This document shows, piece after piece, positions 1-9,413 of a stretch of 64,000 bases of DNA (the stretch's first letter is position 1; the number at the start of each line of letters is the position of its first letter). The position numbers and the translations under genes were made by a program. The stretch covers positions 6,089,001 through 6,153,000 of the forward strand of contig NC_015703.1 of assembly GCF_000218895.1 (NCBI RefSeq), written 5' to 3'. The notes beneath the pieces are model-generated. The model was given only the letters and a program-made list of their open reading frames with translations, was not told the DNA's origin and made no database searches. This stretch comes from Runella slithyformis DSM 19594. GTDB lineage: Bacteria > Bacteroidota > Bacteroidia > Cytophagales > Spirosomataceae.

Positions 1-30
1 AAATGTTTATTCCGCAAAACTACGCATAAA

Positions 31-63
31 AAAAGAATGGTGGGAGGCTCCCACCATTCTTTT
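31..63. terminator. Intrinsic terminator, bidirectional
   Basis: A near-perfect inverted repeat (16-nt arms around one central base, so the inner bases form the loop) has an A-run on the left and a T-run on the right. It lies just downstream of the leftward universal stress protein gene and can end transcription from either side. Confidence 0.8.
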
Positions 64-90
64 AACTAATCAAAAAGTAAATTAAACAGG

Positions 91-903
91 CTAATGACTG
101 ACCAAAACGGCCATTTCGGCATGGTTGACCACATCCTCCGCAATGCTTCCGTAGATAAAATGTTGGAGTCCCTTACGGCCGTGGGTGTACATCATAATAA
201 TGTCAGCTTCTACTTTTCGGGCGTAGTTCAAAATGCCTTTTTCGATAGGACTCTCTTCCACGATTTCAAAATGATACACAGAATACCCCAGTTCAAAGGC
301 CCATTTCCCGACTTTCTCGCTCAATGCATCGGCATCAAATATCTTGGTTCCGTTGTCAACGTATACAAAGTGGGGCTTGATGGCTGTTTTATCCAATAAA
401 GCCGATGATGTTTTTACAAACTCCTCATTTTCAAAATCAACGGCAAAGACCACTTTTGTAAACGCACTTACCGGCGATTTTATGACCAGTACCGGGCAGG
501 GTGCTTTTCGTACTACATGCTCGGCATTTGAGCCTTTCGTCCATTCTTTCCAGCCGCTCGCGCCCGTTGAGCCCATTACGATCAAATCGGCTTTTTGATG
601 AGCCACACAATCAGCCAGTGACTCTTCCTGCCGTACTATTGTCAGTTTAAATTTAACCCCCTCATACGCGGGCCTGTCGATCATATCTTTAAGGCGGTCT
701 TTGGATTCCTGCGTCAAATAGCGGTAGTAATCTTCTTTATCTTCATAAAAATCATTGTCGATCATCGTGTACTCTACCGTAGGAAAAATAAGGCGTTTGA
801 GCAGGATGACGGTCGAGCCGTGCTTTTTGGCAATACCTACCGCTACCTCAAGGGCATACTCCGAAACGTCACTTAAATCGATGGGAACAAGAATAGTTTT
901 CAT
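91..903 (-). CDS. Universal stress protein, two tandem Usp domains
   Basis: 270 residues forming two Usp folds in tandem, which is the usual double-domain length. Domain 1 begins MKTILVPIDLSDVSEYALE and ends with a canonical nucleotide-binding motif G-x2-G-x9-G-S near residues 110-126. Domain 2 (about 147-270) ends with a related but shortened glycine motif (GRKGLQHFIYGS), so nucleotide binding there is less certain. The protein is cytoplasmic, and family members aid survival in growth arrest or respiratory stress. The gene is transcribed away from porX. Its promoter region carries an FNR-like dyad at the same distance from the -7 box as in the cbb3 oxidase promoters, which suggests low-oxygen control. 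Confidence 0.93.
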   Translation of the reverse strand: MKTILVPIDLSDVSEYALEVAVGIAKKHGSTVILLKRLIFPTVEYTMIDNDFYEDKEDYYRYLTQESKDRLKDMIDRPAYEGVKFKLTIVRQEESLADCVAHQKADLIVMGSTGASGWKEWTKGSNAEHVVRKAPCPVLVIKSPVSAFTKVVFAVDFENEEFVKTSSALLDKTAIKPHFVYVDNGTKIFDADALSEKVGKWAFELGYSVYHFEIVEESPIEKGILNYARKVEADIIMMYTHGRKGLQHFIYGSIAEDVVNHAEMAVLVSH

Positions 904-932
904 TGGTTGAATGGATATGTTGGTTTTCGTTT

Positions 933-999
933 CAAATTTCCCGCCTTCTCCAATGTTAAAATATGATCATCGGCAGGGAGGTTTGATGATTAATGTCAC
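933..999 (-). promoter_or_regulatory. Candidate promoter with FNR/FixK-like dyad for the stress-protein gene
   Basis: Read on the minus strand, a dyad GTGAC-N4-ATCAT (986-999, core TGA-N6-TCA) precedes a -7-like box GAAATTTG (933-940; consensus TAnnTTTG). Dyad centre to box is 52.5 bp, matching ccoI (52.5) and ccoS-ccoNO (51.5). The box matches the consensus only partly, and the dyad arms are imperfect, so this is inference from shared geometry. Confidence 0.5.
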
Positions 1000-1113
1000 T
1001 TACCAGGCAATTATTCATTATGGAAGTCGTTAGGGAAATACATTTTGGGGGTTGAATTTCCCCATCACGGCCCCTGCTTATTTTCTCACTTAAAACATCT
1101 TATCAACTATCTT

Positions 1114-2676
1114 ATGGCAAATATTCTTTGGGCAGATGATGAAATAGATCTATTAAAACCGCATATTTTATTTTTAACGGCCAAAGGCTACACCATTACT
1201 CCGGTTAATAGTGGGTCTGACGCGCTCGATAAAGTTGAAAGCGAACGATTTGACGTTGTGTTTCTGGACGAAAACATGCCCGGCCTTTCCGGCTTGGAAA
1301 CCCTGGCCCAGATCAAGCAATTACGGCCCAACCTGCCGGTGGTCATGATCACCAAAAGCGAAGAAGAACGTATTATGGAAGAAGCCATCGGCTCCCGCAT
1401 TGCCGATTACCTCATCAAACCGCTCAACCCCAATCAAATTCTGCTTTCGGTCAAAAAAATCCTGGACAACAAACGGTTGGTCAGCGAAAAGACCAACATC
1501 AGCTACATGCAGGAGTTTCGGCAATTGGCCATGCAATACCAGGACCGCATCGGTCATGCCGAATGGGTAGAACTTTATAAAAAGCTGATATACTGGGAAT
1601 TGGAACTTGAAAATACGCAGGATAAAAGCATGGAGGAGATTCTTTCCAACCAGAAAGAAGAGGCTAACAACAACTTCTGCAAGTTTGTACTGGATAACTA
1701 CGAAGATTGGCTCAACGACCCCAATGCCGACAAGCCGATCCTGTCGCATCAGTTGCTGAAACGTAAGGTGTTTCCGCTCATGAAACAGACGGAGCCGTTG
1801 TTTTTTATCCTAATCGACAACCTCCGCTATGACCAATGGAAAGTGGTAGAGCCATTGCTGAGTGAGTTTTTTACGGTCGAAGAAGAATCCTCTTATTATT
1901 CCATTCTGCCCACCACGACGGGTTTTGCCCGTAATTCGATCTTTGCGGGAATCATGCCGAGCGAGATCGAAAAACAATACCCCAACTGGTGGGTCAATGA
2001 CGAAAATACGCCCGAGGGCGAAGAAGGACTCAACAAACACGAAGAAGACCTGCTGCGCAAGCAGTTTGAGCGCAATCGGATGCAGGTGCGATTTTCGTAC
2101 ACCAAGATCATCAACCAAAACCAGGGAAAAACGCTCATCGACAACCTTCCCAATCTTTGGAAAAACCACCTGAATGTCGTCGTCTTTAACTTTGTGGATA
2201 TGCTCTCTCACGCCCGCACCGACATGATGATGATCAAGGAACTGGCCCCCGACGAGGCCGCCTACCGGTCCATTACGCGCTCGTGGTTTCAGCACTCTCC
2301 CATCATGGATTTCTTACAGCGCATTGCGGAGAAAAAAGGGCGTATCATCATCACCACCGACCACGGCATGACGCGGGTCAAGAAACCCGTCAAGATCGTG
2401 GGCTACCGCGAGACCAATACCAATTTACGCTACAAGCAGGGAAAAAATCTGGGGTTTGACGACAACAACCACATTTATGTATGTCGCCGGCCGGAGCGCC
2501 TTTTTCTGCCCAAGCTCAATGTATCGACGGCCTACGTGTTTACCCTCGGCGATTACTTTTTTGCCTATCCCAACAACTTCAATCAGTACGTCAATATGTA
2601 CCGCGATACCTTCCAGCACGGAGGGGTATCGATCGAAGAAATGATCGTGCCGTTTGTATTTCTGAAGCCAAAATAA
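1114..2676 (+). CDS. porX: PorX-type response regulator with PglZ (alkaline-phosphatase fold) effector domain
   Basis: About 520 residues from the ATG of MANILWADDE; an upstream in-frame TTG would add an implausible leader. The receiver domain (1-125) has the acidic pair D8/D9, phospho-acceptor D52 in VFLDENMPG and the conserved lysine in LIKPL. The C-terminal half is a PglZ/alkaline-phosphatase-like domain with FFILIDNLRYDQ, the LPTTTGFAR nucleophile segment and the metal-binding ITTDHGM motif. In Bacteroidota PorX works with the kinase PorY and an ECF sigma factor to control type IX secretion. Length and domain order match that family. No porY lies next to it, which is normal for this system. 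Confidence 0.93.
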   Translation: MANILWADDEIDLLKPHILFLTAKGYTITPVNSGSDALDKVESERFDVVFLDENMPGLSGLETLAQIKQLRPNLPVVMITKSEEERIMEEAIGSRIADYLIKPLNPNQILLSVKKILDNKRLVSEKTNISYMQEFRQLAMQYQDRIGHAEWVELYKKLIYWELELENTQDKSMEEILSNQKEEANNNFCKFVLDNYEDWLNDPNADKPILSHQLLKRKVFPLMKQTEPLFFILIDNLRYDQWKVVEPLLSEFFTVEEESSYYSILPTTTGFARNSIFAGIMPSEIEKQYPNWWVNDENTPEGEEGLNKHEEDLLRKQFERNRMQVRFSYTKIINQNQGKTLIDNLPNLWKNHLNVVVFNFVDMLSHARTDMMMIKELAPDEAAYRSITRSWFQHSPIMDFLQRIAEKKGRIIITTDHGMTRVKKPVKIVGYRETNTNLRYKQGKNLGFDDNNHIYVCRRPERLFLPKLNVSTAYVFTLGDYFFAYPNNFNQYVNMYRDTFQHGGVSIEEMIVPFVFLKPK

Positions 2677-2700
2677 AGGAAAAGTCCCCTGATTATCAGC

Positions 2701-2726
2701 CACCTGCCTTCATTTTTGTGCAGGTG
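2701..2726 (+). terminator. Hairpin downstream of porX
   Basis: CACCTGC and GCAGGTG are 7-nt perfect arms around a 12-nt T-rich loop, 24 nt after the porX stop. Only a short T stretch follows, so termination may rely mostly on the next hairpin. Confidence 0.45.
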
Positions 2727-2737
2727 CTTTACATGTC

Positions 2738-2795
2738 GGCGGTTTTGAGAAACGCAACGAACGTGGCGGCGGTTTCTCAAAACCGCCGTTTTTTA
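2738..2795 (+). terminator. Intrinsic terminator between convergent porX and TonB receptor
   Basis: Arms of 16 nt (2738-2753 and 2772-2787, perfect complement) are followed by a run of six Ts. It ends just before the stop codon of the opposing TonB receptor gene. The T-run points to use by rightward transcripts. Confidence 0.75.
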
Positions 2796-2798
2796 CCC

Positions 2799-5180
2799 TT
2801 AAAACTCCACCCGATAATTTACGACCGGCAAAATGCCCAATTGATATTGCTGAACCACTTTGCGCTGAAGAATATCGTAATAACTGTAGGCTTCATTTTT
2901 GGTACTTGACAGGTTCTGAATATCAATGGACCACGTCCGGGTAAAGTTGGCTTTATTCCGTTTCCAGAAGATACGCAGGTCAGGACGGAAATAGTCCTTC
3001 AGCTTGATGGTGTACAGTTCGGTAGCTTTGTACACGGTTTGCGCTGCACTTTTCGAAGCCTCCAAATCAATCGGAGAATCGCGGTAACCGCCCAGCCACA
3101 ACACGCGCAGATTGACCCCAAACGCACGATTGGCCCGACGATGAAACTCTTTCCCACCCGCCAGACTGAAAGTATGATTGCCGTTAAAACGCGTATTGCG
3201 CTCTACACCGTCCTGTCCTTTGTAGGTAGAATTGTACAATGAACCCGTAATGAGCGCGTAAAAATTATTTTGAAGCAATTGCTGATACGTCACCTCAATT
3301 CCGTAGTTGCGACCCGTGCCCGTGTTGGACAACTCCCCCTCCGTGAAACCTTCCAGCAGATTAATTGCCGAGAACGCAGGGAAGACCCGGCTGCTCTTAT
3401 TGGATGGGTTTTTAGCAACGGGTATATTATACAATGATTGATAGTAGGCCTCCACTTTCAGCGAAGACAAAAGCGATAACGTCCGCTCAAAGCCCGCCAC
3501 AAAATGGTGTGATTTCGTAAATCCTAAACGTACATTGGGTAATACCTCGTCGCGGGTGGTTGAATTTTTGAGCGCTAAGTACGTCTGCGGCAATTGTAAC
3601 TGACTGTGCAGCCCGTACGATACCGTGAACGCAGTACGTTTGCCCGCCGTGTAGCGCAAGGCGGCACGCGGCTCCAACGAGTTTGTTTTATTGTAGGTAT
3701 ATTCCAACCAATGAAGCCCCAATTGCAGGGTCAGGCGCGGGGCAATTCTTCCCATTAAATTGACATACGGCTGAATGATCAGTCCCTTCATCCCACCCCT
3801 TGCTATGCCGCGATTACTGATGTCAACTGAATCCTGCTGATAGGTCAGATAGATCCCTTCCTGCACCTGCCATTGGGCATTGAGTTTATGAGAAAGCGTA
3901 GCGGAAAACGAATAACGCGTTTTTTTGAACGCGTCCAACTGGACAGGAAAGCGATTGTAGGTCGTTTTTGAAAGTACATAACCTTCACGGCGGTTGTCCA
4001 AAGCGGAGGCGGCCAGTACGGTTCGCAGGGTAGCATTCGCGCCCAATTTCAACTGATGGGTCACCCCAAGGGCTCCCATACGGTTGGTATAGTCAATATC
4101 AAATCCGTCTTTCTCCACTTTCCACAGAAGTGTATCACGCTCGGCCTTAAAAACATTGCTGCTGAGACCGCCCATTCCGAACACCGTAAAATGCCCCGCT
4201 TTGCGCGTAGGAAACGAAAGGTTAAACGAAAGGTCCTGAAAGCGAATATCTTCTCCGCCAAACTTCACGCCCATCGCAGCCAGCAACCCCGTGAAAGAAT
4301 ACCGATAATTGATGAGATACGAGGATTTGTTTTTGCGGGAAATGGGTCCCTCGGCCGCCAGATCAATGCCGATCAAACCTGCCTGCGCCGTAAACTCGTG
4401 CTTTTGGTCATTGCCTTTTCGCAAATGTACATCCATGACCCCGCCCAGTGCATTACCGTATTGGGAAGGAAACGCGCCCGTCAGAAAATCAGCGCGCTCC
4501 ATCAATTGGGCACTCAAAATGTTGGTTCCGCCACCAGATTGGGTGGGCCGGTCGCTGAATGTTCCGGCATTGCTGAGGTGGTTGGGGTTTACGATTTCAA
4601 TGCCTTCCAATCGCCACTGCATCCCCGTAGGTGAATTACCGCGAATGACCAGATTGTTGGCCTGGTCATTGGCCGCCACCACGCCGGGAAACGACGTTGC
4701 CAGACGGGCCGGATCAAAGAAGGTAGCGGCATAACGCAGCGTTTGTTCAATACTGATACTTTGAATACTGCTTTGCGAAACGGGTCGGTAAGAACGAACC
4801 ACCGCTTCCTGCAATTGTTGGGGGGCTTCTTTCAGCAAAACGGTCAACACTTTTTCTTTGCCTGCTTCCAACAAAATTTCGGGCATCACCGTCGTTTCAA
4901 AGCCTACGCTGCTTATCTGAACCGTGTAGCGACCAATGGGAACAGCCGTGATCCGGAAGCTGCCGTCCGCCTCCGTGACTGCGCCTTTTTCCGTACCCGT
5001 CAGGGCAATACTCGCCCCCGTAAGCGGCTGATTATTATCCATATCCAGCACAACACCCCGTAGGGTTTGCGTTAAAACGGTTTGACTGAAAAGTGAGTGA
5101 CCTAAGAGCAGTCCAACCGCCATAAGCACATAACAGAACGGGGCAGTGCCCTTTAAAAAAACAGTGGATATATATTTCAT
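2799..5180 (-). CDS. TonB-dependent outer-membrane receptor with carboxypeptidase-like N-domain
   Basis: 793 residues from the ATG at 5180; a TTG one codon upstream is less likely. An N-terminal signal peptide is followed by a carboxypeptidase-regulatory-like beta domain (about 40-120: LRGVVLDMDNNQPLTGASI), a plug domain (about 125-245, with VIRGNSPTGMQWRLEGIEI) and a long beta-barrel. The C-terminus is PVVNYRVEF, ending in the aromatic residue typical of BAM substrates. It belongs to the SusC/TonB superfamily but is shorter than SusC and has no SusD neighbour, so a small substrate such as a metal chelate or peptide is as likely as a glycan. The substrate cannot be told from sequence. Confidence 0.9.
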   Translation of the reverse strand: MKYISTVFLKGTAPFCYVLMAVGLLLGHSLFSQTVLTQTLRGVVLDMDNNQPLTGASIALTGTEKGAVTEADGSFRITAVPIGRYTVQISSVGFETTVMPEILLEAGKEKVLTVLLKEAPQQLQEAVVRSYRPVSQSSIQSISIEQTLRYAATFFDPARLATSFPGVVAANDQANNLVIRGNSPTGMQWRLEGIEIVNPNHLSNAGTFSDRPTQSGGGTNILSAQLMERADFLTGAFPSQYGNALGGVMDVHLRKGNDQKHEFTAQAGLIGIDLAAEGPISRKNKSSYLINYRYSFTGLLAAMGVKFGGEDIRFQDLSFNLSFPTRKAGHFTVFGMGGLSSNVFKAERDTLLWKVEKDGFDIDYTNRMGALGVTHQLKLGANATLRTVLAASALDNRREGYVLSKTTYNRFPVQLDAFKKTRYSFSATLSHKLNAQWQVQEGIYLTYQQDSVDISNRGIARGGMKGLIIQPYVNLMGRIAPRLTLQLGLHWLEYTYNKTNSLEPRAALRYTAGKRTAFTVSYGLHSQLQLPQTYLALKNSTTRDEVLPNVRLGFTKSHHFVAGFERTLSLLSSLKVEAYYQSLYNIPVAKNPSNKSSRVFPAFSAINLLEGFTEGELSNTGTGRNYGIEVTYQQLLQNNFYALITGSLYNSTYKGQDGVERNTRFNGNHTFSLAGGKEFHRRANRAFGVNLRVLWLGGYRDSPIDLEASKSAAQTVYKATELYTIKLKDYFRPDLRIFWKRNKANFTRTWSIDIQNLSSTKNEAYSYYDILQRKVVQQYQLGILPVVNYRVEF

Positions 5181-5255
5181 CAAGATCCTTACGTTGTTTT
5201 AGGCAAAATGTAAACTTAGCATGAAAGAAATCAGTTATCAAACAAAGTCAAAACC

Positions 5256-5903
5256 ATGAGCCTCAAAACGACGGAAGCTAAACTGTATTACGCCCTGTAC
5301 GATTTTTTCGAAGCGGAAGGGTTTCGACTGTTGATGGATAAAAAACAATTTCGCAAAAATACACCGGCCGGTTTCACAAACATTATTTTTTCGGTATCAG
5401 AATACGAAAAAGAACAGGATGCCTGGGTAGAAGTACATATTGGGTGTCGTAATGACCAAATTGAACAGATCGCTCAACAATTTTTGAACGCCAACTCAGT
5501 CGATTTTCGCTCGGATGTCAATACCCTGATCATCTCCACGGGCAAATACAATGACGTCAATTATTTTCGCTACAAAATCCAAAACGACGAAGATCTGGCC
5601 GACGCCTGCGAATCCATCCGCGACTTCATGCAAAATGCGGGCTTTGGCTTCCTGGCTTCCGTTACACACGTGGCCGATATTGACCGTCTGCTGAATCTGA
5701 TGCCCCACAAACCTTCAAAATACCTGTACAATCAGGTACACCGCTGTTTTAAAGGAATTGTGGCGGCCAAATTGAATAACAGTCCTAGATTTGATCAACT
5801 CATCGAAATTTACCGCAACTATATCGTGAAATTCGGCAACGAGGTTGAAGTCGGCAATTATGAGCGACTTATCCATTTTTTACGTTATTACGGAAAAAAC
5901 TAG
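5256..5903 (+). CDS. Conserved hypothetical protein, about 215 aa
   Basis: A complete gene of 215 codons with no signal peptide or membrane segment and a mix of alpha and beta propensity. The N-terminal half (about 1-120) contains aromatic and acidic strands (WVEVHIGCRNDQIEQIAQQF) and the C-terminal half is helical. I do not recognise a family. It is divergent from the TonB receptor and stands 117 bp before ccoI, which has its own promoter, so it is probably a single-gene unit. Coding character is supported by uninterrupted length and base composition like its neighbours. Confidence 0.75.
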   Translation: MSLKTTEAKLYYALYDFFEAEGFRLLMDKKQFRKNTPAGFTNIIFSVSEYEKEQDAWVEVHIGCRNDQIEQIAQQFLNANSVDFRSDVNTLIISTGKYNDVNYFRYKIQNDEDLADACESIRDFMQNAGFGFLASVTHVADIDRLLNLMPHKPSKYLYNQVHRCFKGIVAAKLNNSPRFDQLIEIYRNYIVKFGNEVEVGNYERLIHFLRYYGKN

Positions 5904-5929
5904 CCGTTCCAACCCTTTTTCGCGGATTT

Positions 5930-5997
5930 ACTGACCAAAGTCAGTTTTACCCGCTGACTATCCTCATTCGTTGCGGCTCGCTTCCTGCGCAACTTTG
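5930..5997 (+). promoter_or_regulatory. FNR/FixK-like operator and promoter of ccoI
   Basis: A perfect dyad ACTGAC-CAAA-GTCAGT (5930-5945) is followed by a -7-like box CAACTTTG (5990-5997; consensus TAnnTTTG) 22 nt before the ccoI ATG. The dyad has the TGA-N6-TCA core used by CRP/FNR-family proteins, and its position fits an activator site near -60. Confidence 0.7.
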
Positions 5998-6019
5998 GGT
6001 TACTACAAATACCCATTGT

Positions 6020-8494
6020 ATGTCGCAATCCATCGCACCTATCGTTGAAGTAACCTGCTATCACTGCGGAGCAGACTGTGAAGACACCGTCATTGTTCAT
6101 GATGATAAGCCCTTTTGTTGTGAAGGCTGTAAACTCGTATATGAGTTATTACAGGAAAACGAACTTTGCAGCTACTACGATTTCACCAAAAATCCGGGGG
6201 TTTCGCCGGATAAGAACTACTACAAAGGAAAATATGCGTACCTGGACCTTCCGGAGGTGCATCAGCGCATCATCCAATTTACGGACGGGCGCCAAACGCA
6301 CGTCAACTGGTACCTGCCTCAGATGCACTGCAGCTCGTGCGTGTACCTGCTCGAAAACCTCCACCGCTTACAGGAAGGCGTTTTTTCGGCCGTTGTTAAT
6401 TTTCCCGAAAAACGGGTAAGGATCATCATTGATGAAGAAAAGATAAAACTGAGCCAACTGGCCGAGCTGCTTACGTATATCGGTTACGAACCCTACATCA
6501 GTCTTCAGGATGTGGAATCGGACCAATCGCCCAAGACCAACCGCACGCGTTTGTACAAGATCGGAATTGCGGGCTTTGCCTTTGGCAACGTAATGATGAT
6601 GAGCTTTCCCGATTATTTCGGATTGGGAGATACACTGGCCGACCGGAACCTGCAGGTCATGTTCAGTATATTCAGCGTCGTACTGGCGCTGCCCGTCTTT
6701 TTTTACGCCGCTTCCGATTTTTTTGTATCGGCTTGGAAAGCCATTCGCAAACATTACCTGAACATCGACGCCCCCATTGCCTTGGCCATTTTGGTCACCT
6801 TTGTGCGCAGTCTGTACGAAATCGGCACCCAAACGGGCGTCGGGTACCTGGATTCCATGACAGGCATTGTGTTTTTCATGCTGTTGGGGCGCTACTTTCA
6901 GGAAAAGACCTATTCGGTCATTTCGTTTGACCGCGATTATAAATCGTACTTTCCGGTGGCCGTTACAAAACTGGGAGAAAGTAAAAAGGAAAAAGAAGAA
7001 AGTGCCGATCCCAACCACCACTCACCGGCCACCGACCGCCAGATTTTGGTTACTGATTTACAGGCCGGCGATAGGATTTTGATTCGTAACAAAGAATTGA
7101 TTCCGGCCGATGCGCGTCTGGTCAGTGAGCGGGCCATGATCGACTATAGTTTTGTATCGGGCGAGTCTGAGCCCGTGGAAAAAACCCGTAATGAGCTCAT
7201 TTACGCCGGCGGTCGTCAGGTAGGCGGAGCCATCGAGCTGGAAATCACGAAACGGGTGTCGCAGAGTTATCTGACCCAACTGTGGAACAACGACTCCTTT
7301 ACACAGCAAAACCACAAACAACAACACGATCTGGTAGACAGGATCAATCGGTATTTTACCTGGGCTTTATTGGTACTCGGCCTTGGTGGCTTAAGTTTTT
7401 GGGCTTTATCGGGCGATCTGCCCCGGGGCATCAATGCCATCACGACCATCCTGATCGTGGCCTGTCCGTGTGCGCTGCTGCTTTCCGATACCTTTACCAA
7501 CGGGAATATTCTGGGGATGTTCGGAAAACATAAGTTTTACCTCAAAAACGCAAAGGTCATTGAAAGCCTCTCGGAAATTGACACCGTAGTGTTTGACAAA
7601 ACGGGTACCCTCACCCTGCCGGATGCCGGCCATATTCAATTCATTGGCACCCCGCTCACGCGGCTCCAACAACGCATTGTGCGCACCATGTGTGAGCAGT
7701 CCTCGCATCCGTTGAGCCGGCTCATTGCCAAATCGCTCGTGATGGTTCCCAAAGAAACCGCCCTGACCGATTTTCAGGAAGTGGAAGGAAAAGGCATTAT
7801 GTCATACCTTGGGAATCATTGTACCATAAAACTGGGTTCCGCGGCCTTTGTCGGTCTGAAAGACGTACCGACGATCGCTTCCAACTCCCACAGCCGCGTC
7901 TATTTTTCGTTTGACGGCCAACAATTGGGATACTACGAAATTCACAGTCAGTATCGCGAAAATCTTTCGGACACCCTTCAGGCACTCAAGCTTAAAAATT
8001 ACCAAACGTTTCTTCTTTCGGGCGACAAACCGACGGATACCGACGTATTGGGAACCCTGTTCGGGGATACAACCCACTTACATTTTAACCAAAAGCCCGA
8101 AGATAAACTGGCGTTTATTCAGCAACTGCAACAAAAAGGACGTAAAGTATTGATGGTAGGCGATGGCCTCAATGACGCCGGTGCCCTGGTACAGAGCAAC
8201 GTAGGCATTGCGGTCTCTGACAACGTAAACAATTTTTCTCCCGCCTGCGACGGTATTCTGGAAGGCAGTCATCTTTCGTTTCTGCCCCAATACGTACGCT
8301 TGGCCAAAGCCGGAAGACGCATTGTGGTTCAGAGCTTTATCATCTCGGTTGTGTACAATATCATCGGCCTGAGTTTTGCCTTAACGGGCACATTGGCTCC
8401 GGTCATCGCGGCGATCCTGATGCCGGCCAGCTCGATCTCCATTGTCCTCTATACCACGCTGGCGAGTCGAATTGCCACGGCACGTACGCTTTAA
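6020..8494 (+). CDS. ccoI: Cu(+)-exporting P1B-type ATPase for cbb3 oxidase assembly (FixI/CcoI)
   Basis: 824 residues. Order: an N-terminal cysteine-rich metal-binding segment (CYHCGADCEDT, CCEGCKLVYELL), a heavy-metal-associated domain with MHCSSCVYLLE near residue 96-106, transmembrane helices, an actuator domain with SGESEP, the ion-channel motif CPCALLLS near 485-492, phosphorylation motif DKTGTLT near 525-531, and hinge GDGLND. Known family role: delivers copper to the CuB site of cbb3 oxidase. The gene opens the cbb3 locus, ends tail-to-tail with the next membrane-protein gene sharing the TTAA, and has an FNR-like promoter. Confidence 0.95.
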   Translation: MSQSIAPIVEVTCYHCGADCEDTVIVHDDKPFCCEGCKLVYELLQENELCSYYDFTKNPGVSPDKNYYKGKYAYLDLPEVHQRIIQFTDGRQTHVNWYLPQMHCSSCVYLLENLHRLQEGVFSAVVNFPEKRVRIIIDEEKIKLSQLAELLTYIGYEPYISLQDVESDQSPKTNRTRLYKIGIAGFAFGNVMMMSFPDYFGLGDTLADRNLQVMFSIFSVVLALPVFFYAASDFFVSAWKAIRKHYLNIDAPIALAILVTFVRSLYEIGTQTGVGYLDSMTGIVFFMLLGRYFQEKTYSVISFDRDYKSYFPVAVTKLGESKKEKEESADPNHHSPATDRQILVTDLQAGDRILIRNKELIPADARLVSERAMIDYSFVSGESEPVEKTRNELIYAGGRQVGGAIELEITKRVSQSYLTQLWNNDSFTQQNHKQQHDLVDRINRYFTWALLVLGLGGLSFWALSGDLPRGINAITTILIVACPCALLLSDTFTNGNILGMFGKHKFYLKNAKVIESLSEIDTVVFDKTGTLTLPDAGHIQFIGTPLTRLQQRIVRTMCEQSSHPLSRLIAKSLVMVPKETALTDFQEVEGKGIMSYLGNHCTIKLGSAAFVGLKDVPTIASNSHSRVYFSFDGQQLGYYEIHSQYRENLSDTLQALKLKNYQTFLLSGDKPTDTDVLGTLFGDTTHLHFNQKPEDKLAFIQQLQQKGRKVLMVGDGLNDAGALVQSNVGIAVSDNVNNFSPACDGILEGSHLSFLPQYVRLAKAGRRIVVQSFIISVVYNIIGLSFALTGTLAPVIAAILMPASSISIVLYTTLASRIATARTL

Positions 8495-9255
8495 CGCAAC
8501 CATCTGACCGCCGCCAAGTTGATGAGGGCATTGATCACAAAGGCCAGCAAAAAGGACACGGCGATCGGGAATTCCCGAAGAAAGAAGGCCTGCAAAAACA
8601 GAAACGTCGTAAACCCGACAAGCCCGAGCATGATGCCTTTCAGGATCGTAATGGCCGCGTTACTTCCCTGTAAATAATGCGTAAAAATGGCTAAAATGGA
8701 GGTAATGATCGGAAAAGGAGTCAGGATACCGCTCCACGTAGGCCCTAAGGCTTTGGCGAGGGTCGTAATGGCCAATACAAAAAGGGTGGCTACCAGCATT
8801 CGAAAAGGAATGTCAAACTTGGGGGGCAGTGCCCGGCGGGAGGGAGTACTTTCAGCCGCCGGTAGCGGAAACCGACGCAAGGCCGTCACGATGCTTACGA
8901 CAGCCACTCCGTAAACACTCCACAGCGACAGGCGCAGGGCGTCAAGTACCAGTGCCGTTGCCACAAACGCACTGTAAGAGCTCAGGAGCGTCGGAAACCA
9001 GCCGAATCGCTTTGAAACAAGCGCGTAACAAAAACAGAAGCCCACTAAAGAGACCACCCCGGTCAGGATGCCCGGAATGGCACGGATTCCGAAAGCGGTT
9101 CCCTGTTCCAAAATAAAAAAGACCAGAATCGGACCGGCTACCCACGGCATACTTCCGATAATCCCTCCGATGCTGTTGCCCCATTTTCGACTTATCAGGG
9201 TAATTCCCCCGATCACCACCGGCATCATGGTCAGTTTAAAAAATAAAACGGTCAT
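8491..9255 (-). CDS. Polytopic membrane protein of unknown function
   Basis: 254 residues from the ATG of MTVLFFKLTMMPVVIGG. A longer reading adds 41 residues of unlikely sequence and would run upstream of the TAnnTTTG box. At least seven hydrophobic segments are visible (for example GGIIGSMPWVAGPILVFFIL and FLLAFVINALINLAAV). Resemblance to GlpM/DUF3147-like proteins is possible but weak. It lies antisense between ccoI and ccoS, splitting the cbb3 locus, and shares stop-codon bases with ccoI. No conserved polar motif that would name a substrate is seen. Confidence 0.7.
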   Translation of the reverse strand: MTVLFFKLTMMPVVIGGITLISRKWGNSIGGIIGSMPWVAGPILVFFILEQGTAFGIRAIPGILTGVVSLVGFCFCYALVSKRFGWFPTLLSSYSAFVATALVLDALRLSLWSVYGVAVVSIVTALRRFPLPAAESTPSRRALPPKFDIPFRMLVATLFVLAITTLAKALGPTWSGILTPFPIITSILAIFTHYLQGSNAAITILKGIMLGLVGFTTFLFLQAFFLREFPIAVSFLLAFVINALINLAAVRWLR

Positions 9256-9275
9256 TCTAAAGCAATAGATCCGTA

Positions 9276-9283
9276 CAAAGGTA
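9276..9283 (-). promoter_or_regulatory. -7 promoter element (TACCTTTG) of the membrane-protein gene
   Basis: On the minus strand TACCTTTG matches TAnnTTTG exactly, about 20 nt before the chosen ATG. It supports that start. Confidence 0.55.
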
Positions 9284-9413
9284 CATACAGAATGTGCTTC
9301 AGGGTATGCAAACTTGCTTTTTGTGTAAATAAAACGCTGAATTCTTAAAAAATTTGGTCTGCCGGAATACCTATTCAAAGCAAAAATCAGCCTTTCGCCA
9401 TCATTTTGTAAAG

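Noticed and set aside
4056-4634. Long antisense frame (192 codons) inside the TonB receptor gene
   Set aside because: Shadow of a strongly coding region; the encoded sequence has no fold-like pattern. The same applies to antisense frames in ccoI (6368-7021), glnS (24117-24806), the CNNM gene (35289-35999) and the large lipoprotein gene (62247-63131).
5221-5234. TGA-N6-TCA core (ATGAA-AGAA-ATCAG) between the TonB receptor and the 215-aa gene
   Set aside because: Half-sites are not TGAY, no TAnnTTTG box lies at a matching distance on either strand, and the core alone is expected by chance.
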